Made by a program: the position numbers and the translations under genes. Of a DNA stretch of 31,274 nt, positions 9,659 through 17,467 are shown piece by piece. This DNA comes from DAOTUL01 sp034437435 (GTDB lineage: Bacteria > Chloroflexota > Anaerolineae > Aggregatilineales > Phototrophicaceae), in NCBI GenBank assembly GCA_964417785.1, contig CAYQJO010000020.1, positions 1 through 31,274 of the forward strand. The letters run 5' to 3'. Each line of letters begins with the position of its first letter. Position 1 is the stretch's first letter. The notes beneath the pieces were generated by a model. The model had not been told where the DNA came from. It saw nothing but the letters and a program-made list of their open reading frames with translations, and made no database searches.

Positions 9659-11991
9659 CAGAGCATCTCCGATTCTTCAATCAGGGCAGTGATTTTATCA
9701 AAACGATAGTGCTTTACCCAATTGGTCAGCCGTTCAGCCAGATGGGGATGGGTCTGCCGCAGTTCTTTGATGACCGTCTGTGCTGCCTGACTGTCCAGCA
9801 CGACCGCAGCCTGTCGCAGGGCTTCCAGATGTTCCCGATGGACCCCTTGCAGCAGTCCGGAGAGATTGTTCTGCTCCGCATGGTGGATGCGCATAGCCGC
9901 TGGTGTCTCGGCATAGATAAACTGTACACCGAGATGCTGGCTCATTTTTTCCAGGAGATACTCGTTCTGGAAGGGCTTGGCGATGAAGTCATCGCAGCCG
10001 GCGTCCATCACAATTTTACGCTCATGGAAGAAGACACTGGCGGTCAATGCGATGATCGGTATGGTCCGGCCTCTGGCGCGTATCTGGCGGGTGGACTCAA
10101 TCCCGTTCATCACCGGCATGTTGACATCCATGAAGATCAGATGGGGCTGCCATGCTTCGTCAAGTTCCAGGGCTTCCGCGCCGTTAGTGGCGGCCTGCAC
10201 ATCGAAACCGATAAACGTCATCAGCTTGGTGAGCAGACGGCTGCTGTCCAGTTTATCCTCAACGACTAGGATGCGATAGCGCGGCTGGCCGGGAACCAGC
10301 CCGACAATCCGCCGCCGCTGCTGCAATTCCTCAGCGATGGGTTCTGTCAGGCGCAGTACCATAATGTCGAAGCGGAAGCGTGTGCCGGCGTTGACTTCAC
10401 TCTCGACTGTGATGTCACCGCCCATCAGATAGATAAACTCGCGGCTTAGCGTCAGCCCCAGCCCGGTGCCGTCCTGAGTGCCACGTCCACTGCTCGTCTG
10501 GGCGAAGGCATCAAACAGCATATCCAGTTCGTCCTCAGCAATGCCGCAGCCGGTATCCTCGACCTCCAAATAGAGGCGGCAGGGGATGGCGTTCGGCGGA
10601 ACGTTGCTGGTTGGTTGCAGGTCGTGTTCATCTTCGTAGCGGACCCGCAGGCTGATTTTACCGACCTCGGTGAACTTGATGGCATTGTTGAGCAGGTTGA
10701 GCAAAATCTGGCGTAGTTTGCTCTCATCGGCGTAAATATACTGCGGTAGATCGTCGACGCCGGTGAAGGTCAGGTCAATGCTCTTGGCTTCCGCCTTGAG
10801 CGCCAGCATATCTTGCAGGCTGTAGAGAACCCGGTGCAGGTTGAAGGTGCCAGGTTCGAGGACCACGCGTCCAGCTTCGATCTTGGACATTTCCAGTACG
10901 TTGTTTATCAGCGTGAGCAGGTGTTCGCCGCTGCTGATAATCACGTCCAGGTCTTCCTGTCTGTGGTCGCTTTCGGCGGCCATCAATTGGGCAAATCCAA
11001 TAATAGCGTTCAGCGGTGTGCGCAGTTCGTGGCTCATCTTCGCCAGGAAGGTACTTTTGGCCTGGCTGGCACTCTCAGCCTGCTGTTTGGCATGGTGCAG
11101 GGCCTCCTCGGCCTTGCGCTTTTCGGTCACATCAGCGGCGATACCCAGGATTTCGGTTGGGCGGTTGTTTTCATCGCGGGTGAACACCACCTCACGGCTG
11201 GAAAGCCAGCGCCATTCGCCAGCACGGTGTTTCATACGATAGTCGATTTCAACGATGTCGTTGGCTGCATCGTGAAAGCGGTCCAGGTGGGCCTGCATCG
11301 GAGCCATGTCATCGGGGTGCAGCAGTTTCGAGAAAAACGCACCCCCCATCGCCTGAATCTCCTCCGGTGTGTAGCCGAGGGTATTGGTGATGGCCTGGTT
11401 GGCGTAGATATTGCGCCGCTCGTCGAGATTAAGGACATACAGGATGTTCGGTTGAGTTTCCGCCATGCGTTCGATGAAGCGCTGGCTTTCGCGCAGGGCG
11501 GCTTCGCTGCGTTTGCGCTCGGTGATGTCGTTGACGACGGTGATTTTCAGCCGTTCACCGGTGCGCCGTTCCAGCAGGACCGCACTGGCGGCGATGGTCA
11601 GCGGTCGGCCACTGCGATGGACCACCTGCCATTCCGCCGGGATTTCCGGCTCACCGGCGATGAAACGGTCGTGCAGTTCCTGGGCATACGTATGATTTTC
11701 CGGTGGCACGACCAGCGTAAACGGATTACCGAGTAATTCTTCCGGTTGGTAGCCATAGATGTCGCAGTAAGCCCGGTTGACGCGAACGAAGCGCCCCTGC
11801 TCATTGGTGATGCAGATACCGACATCAACAGTATTGTAGATAGATGACAGCAGGTTTTCGCTCTCTTCCAGCGCGACCTGTGTCTGGGGCATGTCCGTCT
11901 CGATCTGTCGCCACAAATCCCGAATGAGGCTGCGCAGCTCGTCCGAGGACATGTGGTCGTCGTTGAGTGCGCGGTGTATTCGCTCACGCAT
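9658..11991 (-). CDS. PAS-PAS hybrid sensor histidine kinase with C-terminal receiver
   Basis: This 777-residue cytoplasmic sensor has no membrane helix. In order: an N-terminal helical region; PAS 1 (about 48-158, ending in NDITERK); PAS 2 with PAC (about 172-292, DVTEKRK); HisKA with H321 in MSHELRTPLNAI; a HATPase domain (N-box around NLLNNAIKF at 432-440, EDTGCGI, GTGLGLTLS); a receiver with D622 in MDVNMPVMNG and K672 in AKPF; and a helical tail of about 90 residues with no obvious Hpt histidine. AAGGA lies 10 bases before the ATG. The stop overlaps the next gene's start (TGATG). The PAS ligand cannot be read from sequence; no haem- or flavin-binding motif was recognised. Confidence 0.93.
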   Translation of the reverse strand: MRERIHRALNDDHMSSDELRSLIRDLWRQIETDMPQTQVALEESENLLSSIYNTVDVGICITNEQGRFVRVNRAYCDIYGYQPEELLGNPFTLVVPPENHTYAQELHDRFIAGEPEIPAEWQVVHRSGRPLTIAASAVLLERRTGERLKITVVNDITERKRSEAALRESQRFIERMAETQPNILYVLNLDERRNIYANQAITNTLGYTPEEIQAMGGAFFSKLLHPDDMAPMQAHLDRFHDAANDIVEIDYRMKHRAGEWRWLSSREVVFTRDENNRPTEILGIAADVTEKRKAEEALHHAKQQAESASQAKSTFLAKMSHELRTPLNAIIGFAQLMAAESDHRQEDLDVIISSGEHLLTLINNVLEMSKIEAGRVVLEPGTFNLHRVLYSLQDMLALKAEAKSIDLTFTGVDDLPQYIYADESKLRQILLNLLNNAIKFTEVGKISLRVRYEDEHDLQPTSNVPPNAIPCRLYLEVEDTGCGIAEDELDMLFDAFAQTSSGRGTQDGTGLGLTLSREFIYLMGGDITVESEVNAGTRFRFDIMVLRLTEPIAEELQQRRRIVGLVPGQPRYRILVVEDKLDSSRLLTKLMTFIGFDVQAATNGAEALELDEAWQPHLIFMDVNMPVMNGIESTRQIRARGRTIPIIALTASVFFHERKIVMDAGCDDFIAKPFQNEYLLEKMSQHLGVQFIYAETPAAMRIHHAEQNNLSGLLQGVHREHLEALRQAAVVLDSQAAQTVIKELRQTHPHLAERLTNWVKHYRFDKITALIEESEML

Positions 11992-12051
11992 CCGACTCGG
12001 TCCTTCAACAATCGCCAGATATTGTGTTTAATGATAGCTATTCCGTGACTG

Positions 12052-12067
12052 AATTGGCAGGCCAATT
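12052..12067. promoter_or_regulatory. 16-base perfect palindrome, possible operator
   Basis: AATTGGC-AG-GCCAATT is a perfect inverted repeat with 7-base arms. It lies in the 80-base divergent region between the hybrid kinase (minus) and the Nudix-GNAT gene (plus), ending 4 bases before the Nudix ATG. It could be a repressor site. In RNA it could fold as a short hairpin over the ribosome binding region. Nothing identifies the protein that would bind. Confidence 0.4.
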
Positions 12068-12071
12068 TCCT

Positions 12072-13046
12072 ATGACCGCATCAAAAAAACTACGTTTTTG
12101 CCCGATCTGTAGTCACGAGCTATCCCAACGCGAAGAAGGTGGACGGATTCGACCGGTCTGCACCCACTGTGGTTACGTGCATTATGAGAATCCCGTACCG
12201 GGCGTCGGATTGCTCATCGAGATGGACGGCGGCATTGTATTGATCCAGCGCGGCCACCCGCCGCATGCGGGCGAATGGGCGCTGCCGAGCGGGTTTGTGG
12301 AGGCCGACGAGAGTGCCGAAGAAGCCGCCGTGCGCGAGGCCGAGGAGGAAACCGGCCTTAAGACCGAGATCATTGAGATGATGGGCATTAACTCCTTCCC
12401 GGAAGGACCGCCCGTCAGTGGGATCATGATCTTCTACCGTCTGAAGCCGGTCGGTGGCATCTTGTGTGCCGGTGATGATGCCGATGTGGCGCAGGTATTC
12501 CCGCCAGATTCCGTTCCCCGGTTGCCCTTTCGCACGCACCGGGAGATCATGGCGGAATGGTTGGAAAAACAGGCGGCGTCCACACCAGCCCATCAGAGCG
12601 CACCCCAGGCCGACTTCACCATCCGGCGCTTTGAACCCCGCGACACCGATGAAGTGCTGGCTCTGCTGGCGATGATCCCCGCCAACCGCGAATTGACTGA
12701 TGCGGAGTGGCATCATGTGGTGCTGCGCCTGCGAGAGTCGCCGATGGTTGAGGTGTGGGTGGCCCAGTCGCACCAGAATCCCACGTTGATTCTCGGCTGT
12801 ATCGCGTTGTCGGTGGTGCGTGGTCTCACCGAGGGACGTGGCTTCATCAACGATATGGCGGTGCTGCCGACTTATCAGCGGCGCGGTGTGGGAGCCGGTT
12901 TGCTGGAAGCGGTGCTGCGGCGGGCTGTCCAACTCAATCTGGCGTCGTTGATGGTCAACACGCAGCGAGCCAACGATCAGGCACGGGCGTTCTATGCAGC
13001 ATCGGGCTTTTCGACAACGGAAATCCTGCGCCTGCGCATTCGCTGA
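12072..13046 (+). CDS. Zinc ribbon-Nudix hydrolase-GNAT acetyltransferase fusion
   Basis: This 324-residue protein combines three parts. A zinc ribbon (C10-x2-C13 and C30-x2-C33) precedes a Nudix domain with a complete Nudix box (G74, E80, R88-E89, E92-E93, G95). Zinc ribbon plus Nudix is the layout of NADH pyrophosphatase-like and ADP-ribose pyrophosphatase-like enzymes that hydrolyse nucleoside diphosphates linked to another group. From about residue 181 to the end is a GNAT acetyltransferase, with the acetyl-CoA loop QRRGVG at 269-274. The ATG at 12072 is chosen because the zinc ribbon begins at once; the in-frame extension upstream runs antisense to the kinase gene. The ribosome binding site is weak. 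Neither substrate can be named from sequence. Confidence 0.87.
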   Translation: MTASKKLRFCPICSHELSQREEGGRIRPVCTHCGYVHYENPVPGVGLLIEMDGGIVLIQRGHPPHAGEWALPSGFVEADESAEEAAVREAEEETGLKTEIIEMMGINSFPEGPPVSGIMIFYRLKPVGGILCAGDDADVAQVFPPDSVPRLPFRTHREIMAEWLEKQAASTPAHQSAPQADFTIRRFEPRDTDEVLALLAMIPANRELTDAEWHHVVLRLRESPMVEVWVAQSHQNPTLILGCIALSVVRGLTEGRGFINDMAVLPTYQRRGVGAGLLEAVLRRAVQLNLASLMVNTQRANDQARAFYAASGFSTTEILRLRIR

Positions 13047-13084
13047 AACAATGCCATAATTGATAGAAAAGCAAGGGGACAGTC

Positions 13085-14203
13085 GTGCTGAATCAAAATG
13101 AAAGTTTAAGCTGGGTGCGCGGGTACACACGTCGCAGCCGGGGTCTGGTCCCCAACACCTATACAGCGACTTATCACCTGACACAGTTGATGGCCGATGG
13201 TTATATTGATCCAGTCGATGGTCAGGCCATGCTGGATGAATCGGGTCTGAGGGAGTTCTGCTGGCAGGTCACCTGGCCGGAGGATTATGAGACACCCGAC
13301 GAGGATATGGTCAACCGGGTCCACAATGTGCAGGGCTATGTCGTCTTCGTGCATGGCTGGACCGGCAACCACACCATCTGGGAGGAACTGCCCGGCATGG
13401 TGGCGCTCGCCAACCGGCGTATGGTCTCGCTGGCGGTCGATCATAACGGCTTCGGTGATACGCGCTTTAGCAATGTCATGCCCGAACTGGAGACCTGTAA
13501 TCCGCCAGCGGCCATGCGTACATTGGAACGATGGGTGACCCTGATCAAACTGCGCCGCCAGCCCGGTGATCCCAACCGCAAGGTGCTGAACTTTGTCGGT
13601 CACAGTATGGGTGGGGCGATGTTGTTCTATCTTAACCCGATTTTTTGGAATGATGGTGAGGTCACGCGCTGTGCGGTGGCTCCGGCACTTTTGCTGGAAG
13701 ATGAGCAGTACCGTCGTTTTTACACCACACTCGGCATCGGGATCGGCATTTTGCAGCGGGTGGGGCCGCTCAAGGTGGTCGAGCGCTTCATCCGACCGGC
13801 CATGGTCGAGACCATTTGTGCCGGTGCCAGCAATCGGGTAAAGGAAATCCACAGCCGCCAATATAATGAAACGGCACGCGGCGTGACTGGCGCGACCTTC
13901 ATGGCGATGGGGACGTTGAGCAACTGGGAAATCGCCCGCAACTGGGAGTTCTTTCGGGTGACTCTGGCCCATCGGGATCGTCTCGTCGGGCTGACCGGGA
14001 TGATCGATTTGCTCAGCAAAATGGAGTTTCCGGTCGCCAATGTGCGGGTGGTGCCGGGATCACACTACCCTTTTAGCATCGGTTCCGAAGACCCGCAAAA
14101 TGCTTTTCTGCATGCACAGAATCGCGACCTGGTGGTGCAGGATGTTTTGACTCTGCATGAGGCCGCCCTCCGGGTACAAAAAGAGGGCCGGCGCGTCGGG
14201 TAA
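13085..14203 (+). CDS. Alpha/beta hydrolase
   Basis: A 372-residue alpha/beta-hydrolase-fold enzyme. The oxyanion strand reads VVFVHGWTG (H90-G91), the DHNGFGDT turn follows, and the nucleophile is S174 in the elbow GHSMGG. The likely catalytic histidine is in VVPGSHYPF near the C-terminus; the acidic residue is uncertain. About 80 N-terminal residues precede the fold and have no recognised domain. No signal peptide is seen, so it is probably cytoplasmic. The start is GTG, 4 bases after AAGGGGACAGTC, a good ribosome binding site; no nearby ATG is in frame. It is 38 bases after the Nudix-GNAT gene and may be co-transcribed with it. Substrate unknown (esterase, lipase-like or haloalkane-type enzymes share this fold). 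Confidence 0.85.
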   Translation: MLNQNESLSWVRGYTRRSRGLVPNTYTATYHLTQLMADGYIDPVDGQAMLDESGLREFCWQVTWPEDYETPDEDMVNRVHNVQGYVVFVHGWTGNHTIWEELPGMVALANRRMVSLAVDHNGFGDTRFSNVMPELETCNPPAAMRTLERWVTLIKLRRQPGDPNRKVLNFVGHSMGGAMLFYLNPIFWNDGEVTRCAVAPALLLEDEQYRRFYTTLGIGIGILQRVGPLKVVERFIRPAMVETICAGASNRVKEIHSRQYNETARGVTGATFMAMGTLSNWEIARNWEFFRVTLAHRDRLVGLTGMIDLLSKMEFPVANVRVVPGSHYPFSIGSEDPQNAFLHAQNRDLVVQDVLTLHEAALRVQKEGRRVG

Positions 14204-14255
14204 GACTTTACGATCGGGGGAAGATGCGTTACTCTTAGACCGCCTCGATGCTCAT

Positions 14256-14284
14256 TTGACAGTTCATCGGGATTATGCTAATCT
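14256..14284 (+). promoter_or_regulatory. Predicted promoter of the nuo operon
   Basis: A perfect TTGACA (14256-14261), a 17-base spacer and TAATCT (14279-14284), with an extended -10 TG at 14276-14277, lie 36 bases upstream of nuoA. The 9-mer TTATGCTAA (14273-14281) recurs in the internal promoter before nuoJ. Confidence 0.7.
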
Positions 14285-14320
14285 CTTTCTGACTAATTGT
14301 TCGAAAAGGAACAAACGCCG

Positions 14321-14680
14321 ATGACCCTGGACGCATTTGCGCCAATTGGTGCGCTTATCATCCTCGCTGTGGCACTTGCTTTCATTATTCTGAACATCTC
14401 CCTGGTCTTCGGTCCGCGCAAACCAACGTCACGAAAAACAGCACCTTACGAAAGTGGTATGAAGCCTATCGGCCCGGCAATTCGCCGCTACCCGGTCAAG
14501 TTCTATCTGATCGGTGTGCTGTTTATCCTCTTCGACATCGAAGTGATCTTTTTCCTGCCCTGGGCGGTAGTATTTCGTGATCTCGGTCTATATGGGCTGG
14601 TGTTTATGGGGGTCTTCCTTTTCATTTTGACTGTTGGTCTCATCTATGAGTGGAAAAAAGGTGCTTTGGAATGGGAGTAA
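14321..14680 (+). CDS. nuoA: NADH-quinone oxidoreductase subunit A
   Basis: NuoA (119 residues) is a small three-helix membrane subunit of complex I near the quinone channel. The family signature is clear: APYESGMKPIG, RRYPVKFYLIGVLFILFDIEVIFFLPWA. Membrane helices lie at about 8-28, 64-86 and 90-112. The ATG at 14321 follows AAGGA (14306-14310); an in-frame TTG at 14297 would add eight unconserved residues and is rejected. It is the first gene of the nuo operon, and its end overlaps the nuoB start by 10 bases. Confidence 0.96.
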   Translation: MTLDAFAPIGALIILAVALAFIILNISLVFGPRKPTSRKTAPYESGMKPIGPAIRRYPVKFYLIGVLFILFDIEVIFFLPWAVVFRDLGLYGLVFMGVFLFILTVGLIYEWKKGALEWE

Positions 14681-15156
14681 CGCAAAAACTTGGCAATCTG
14701 GGCATCGTGACGACAACGTTGGAAGAAGCCATCAACTGGGCGCGTACCGGTGCGACCTGGCCGCTGCTGTTTGGTCTGGCCTGCTGCGCGATTGAATACA
14801 TGAGTACCCAGGCCAGCAATTATGACCTGGCTCGTTTCGGCATGGAGTTGAACCGTGCCAGCCCACGTCAGGCAGACCTGATGATCGTCGCCGGTCGGGT
14901 GACACGCAAGATGGCCCCGGTGGTGCGCCAGCTTTACGATCAGATGGCCGACCCCAAATATGTGATTTCGATGGGCGACTGTGCCTCCTGCGGCGGGGTG
15001 TATAATAACTACGCAGTGGTACAGGGTGTGGACGAGATTATCCCGGTAGATGTTTATGTCGCCGGCTGTCCGCCGCGTCCGGAACAATTGATGCATGGCA
15101 TTCTGACGCTGCACGAGAAGATCAAAGGCCAGCGTCTTGTGGAATGGGCGAATTAA
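14671..15156 (+). CDS. nuoB: NADH-quinone oxidoreductase subunit B (N2 cluster)
   Basis: NuoB (161 residues) holds the terminal [4Fe-4S] cluster N2, which passes electrons to quinone. The cluster cysteines are present in GLACCAIE, GDCASCGG and AGCPPRPE, with the unusual adjacent Cys-Cys pair of this family. The start ATGGGAGTAACG lies inside the end of nuoA (10-base overlap), preceded by AAAGGTG, which suggests translational coupling. An upstream in-frame start at 14650 is possible but adds only residues read from within nuoA. Confidence 0.96.
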   Translation: MGVTQKLGNLGIVTTTLEEAINWARTGATWPLLFGLACCAIEYMSTQASNYDLARFGMELNRASPRQADLMIVAGRVTRKMAPVVRQLYDQMADPKYVISMGDCASCGGVYNNYAVVQGVDEIIPVDVYVAGCPPRPEQLMHGILTLHEKIKGQRLVEWAN

Positions 15157-15173
15157 CTAACAAAGGATAGTTG

Positions 15174-15710
15174 ATGAACATCCCCGAACCGATCAACCCG
15201 GTTGATGCCCTCAAAGAGACTTTCCCCGATGCGGTGCAGGATACGAAAGCATTTCGTGGCGAGACGACCATTGTGGTTGACCCGCCGACCCTGCCGGGTG
15301 TGATGCGCTATCTGCGCGATACCCCCGCTCTCATCTACAATTACCTGTCGGACATCAGCGCGGTCGATTACTATCCGGAGTACAACCGACCGGGCCGCTT
15401 TGGTGTGGCTTATCATTTGTATTCGATGTTGTATAATCGCCGTTTGCGCGTCAAGGTGTTCCTGGACGAAGATGAACCGGTAGTGCCAACGGTGACTGTG
15501 ATCTGGCCGGCAGCTAACTGGCTAGAACGCGAGATTTTCGACATGATGGGTATCGAGTTCGACGGACACCCGGATTTGCGGCGTTTGCTCATGCCCGATG
15601 ATTGGGACGGATTCCCGCACCGGCGCGATTACCCCCTGGGGTACGAGACCGTGCAGTTTTCCTTCAACGTTGAAGAGATTATGCGACACAAACCGTTCGC
15701 CAAAGAGTAG
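15174..15710 (+). CDS. nuoC: NADH-quinone oxidoreductase subunit C
   Basis: NuoC (178 residues, 30-kDa subunit) is part of the peripheral arm that connects the N2 cluster region to the NADH module. The family signature appears as NWLEREIFDMMGIEF followed by HPDLRRLLMPDDWDGFPHRRDYPL. The ATG at 15174 follows AAAGGA (15162-15167) by 6 bases; the TTG one codon earlier is less suitable. It is separate from nuoD, unlike the fused NuoCD of Escherichia coli. Confidence 0.95.
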   Translation: MNIPEPINPVDALKETFPDAVQDTKAFRGETTIVVDPPTLPGVMRYLRDTPALIYNYLSDISAVDYYPEYNRPGRFGVAYHLYSMLYNRRLRVKVFLDEDEPVVPTVTVIWPAANWLEREIFDMMGIEFDGHPDLRRLLMPDDWDGFPHRRDYPLGYETVQFSFNVEEIMRHKPFAKE

Positions 15711-15716
15711 GGACGT

Positions 15717-16970
15717 ATGGTTGATACAGCCTTAAGCAGTGAAGTCAAAGAATGGCAGGGCAGCCTGGATGAATTGAAAGGGCTGGTTTCCGAACGGGCC
15801 ATGACCGGCGAGACCATGCTCCTGAACATGGGGCCGCACCATCCGAGTACGCATGGCGTGCTGCGTCTGCTGCTGGAACTGGATGGCGAGGAAATCGTCT
15901 CCTGTATCCCGGATGTGGGTTATTTGCATACCGGCATTGAGAAGAACATCGAGGCCAAGAACTACGAAAAGGGGGTCACGCTCACTGACCGCATGGATTA
16001 TCTCGCGCCGATGTCGAACAACATGGTGTTTTCGATGGCGATTGAGAAGCTTGGTGAGATTGACGTACCGCCGCGCGGGCAGGCCATCCGCGTCATCTGC
16101 CTGGAACTGACCCGCATCGCCAGTCATCTGGTGTGGTTAGGGACGCACGCTATCGACATGGGTGCGATGAGTGTGTTCCTCTACTGCTTCCGTGAGCGCG
16201 AGAAAATTCTCGATATGTTCGAGATGCTTTCCGGCCAGCGCATGATGGGGTCCTATTTCCGCCCCGGCGGTGTCTGGCGCGATTTGCGCCCGGAATTTCT
16301 GCCAGCGCTGGAGGAGTTTCTGGATTATTTCCCGCCCAAGATCGACGATTACGAAAAACTACTCACGCAGAACCCGATCTGGCTGGACCGTACCCAGGGT
16401 GTAGGCATCATTGAGCCGGATGTGGCGCTGGCCTGGGGTGTTTCCGGGCCGAGCCTGCGTGCCAGCGGTGTGAACTGGGACATTCGCAAGGCGTCTCCCT
16501 ACAGCGGCTACGAGCAGTACCAGTTCAACGTGCCGCTGGGTGAACACGGTGATGTCTATGACCGCTATATCGTCCGCATCCACGAAATGCGCGAAAGTCT
16601 GCGGATCATCCGTCAGGCCATCGATAAGCTGCCCGATGGCCCCTTCCGTTCGACCAACCGCAAGTTTGTGCCGCCACCGCGTGCCGAACTCGGCCAGAGC
16701 ATGGAAGCCGTGATCCATCACTTTAAGTTGTGGACCGAGGGTTTCTCGCTGCCGGATGAGGAAGTCTATGTCGCTATTGAGAGTCCGCGTGGTGAGATTG
16801 GATGCTATCTGCACGGGACTGGCGGCAATAAGCCGCGCCGGGTGCATTTCAAAACCCCGTCATTTATGCATATTCAAGCGATTCCAGTGATGTCGCAAAA
16901 CCACATGATCGCCGATCTGGTTGCTGTCATTGGAAGTGTGGATATTGTACTCGGCGATTGTGACCGCTAG
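15717..16970 (+). CDS. nuoD: NADH-quinone oxidoreductase subunit D
   Basis: NuoD (417 residues, 49-kDa subunit) forms the quinone pocket together with NuoB and is related to the large subunit of [NiFe] hydrogenases, but without the metal ligands. Clear motifs are LNMGPHHPSTHGVLRL near residue 37, GYLHTGIEKNIE and TDRMDYLAPMSNN. The C-terminal end DIVLGDCDR matches the family's DIVFGEVDR. The histidine of HPSTHG that contacts quinone is present. The first 30 residues are not conserved. It is 6 bases after nuoC. Confidence 0.97.
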   Translation: MVDTALSSEVKEWQGSLDELKGLVSERAMTGETMLLNMGPHHPSTHGVLRLLLELDGEEIVSCIPDVGYLHTGIEKNIEAKNYEKGVTLTDRMDYLAPMSNNMVFSMAIEKLGEIDVPPRGQAIRVICLELTRIASHLVWLGTHAIDMGAMSVFLYCFREREKILDMFEMLSGQRMMGSYFRPGGVWRDLRPEFLPALEEFLDYFPPKIDDYEKLLTQNPIWLDRTQGVGIIEPDVALAWGVSGPSLRASGVNWDIRKASPYSGYEQYQFNVPLGEHGDVYDRYIVRIHEMRESLRIIRQAIDKLPDGPFRSTNRKFVPPPRAELGQSMEAVIHHFKLWTEGFSLPDEEVYVAIESPRGEIGCYLHGTGGNKPRRVHFKTPSFMHIQAIPVMSQNHMIADLVAVIGSVDIVLGDCDR

Positions 16971-16978
16971 GAGACGAC

Positions 16979-17467
16979 ATGGCGAACAACATAGCGGATA
17001 AGTACGCGGATCGGGTGGAACATCACCTGAGCAAATATCCGGATAAGCGGTCGGCAGTGATGCCGCTGCTCTATATTGCCCAGGAAGAATATGGTTGGGT
17101 GGATGACCAGGGTATCCGTGAGGTGGCGGAAATCTGTGAAATGGACCCGACGCAGGTCAAATCCATCGCCGGTTTTTATACCATGTATTCGGAGAAGCCC
17201 AAAGGCAAATACTGGTTACAGGTTTGTACTGACCTGCCATGTGCGCTGTGTGGTGCCGATAAATTTCACCACGATCTGCTGGAATACCTGGGGATCGAAG
17301 AGGGTGGCACGACCGAGGATGGATTGTTCACCGTCGAACATGTGATGTGTCTGGCGGCTTGCGATAAAGCGCCGATGCTCCAATGCAATTTTCACTACAT
17401 GGAAAATCTGGATATGCAGAAGATCAAGGCGTTCATCGAGGAGAAACGGGCGGAGGAGAAGAAATAG
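16979..17467 (+). CDS. nuoE: NADH-quinone oxidoreductase subunit E ([2Fe-2S])
   Basis: NuoE (162 residues, 24-kDa subunit) has a thioredoxin-like fold carrying [2Fe-2S] cluster N1a in the NADH module. The four ligands are visible as CTDLPC (C-x4-C) and CLAAC (C-x3-C). TAGGAG before the ATG is a strong ribosome binding site. The gene ends in a Lys/Glu-rich tail whose codons contain the GGAGGAG that serves nuoF. Confidence 0.95.
   Translation: MANNIADKYADRVEHHLSKYPDKRSAVMPLLYIAQEEYGWVDDQGIREVAEICEMDPTQVKSIAGFYTMYSEKPKGKYWLQVCTDLPCALCGADKFHHDLLEYLGIEEGGTTEDGLFTVEHVMCLAACDKAPMLQCNFHYMENLDMQKIKAFIEEKRAEEKK

Noticed and set aside
10813..11736. 307-codon plus-strand frame opposite the hybrid kinase
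   Set aside because: It is a shadow of the PAS and HisKA coding sequence, with no ribosome binding site and no domain.
13047..13084. Promoter for the alpha/beta hydrolase in the 38-base gap
   Set aside because: CATAAT is present, but no acceptable -35 lies 16-18 bases upstream. Co-transcription with the Nudix-GNAT gene is simpler.
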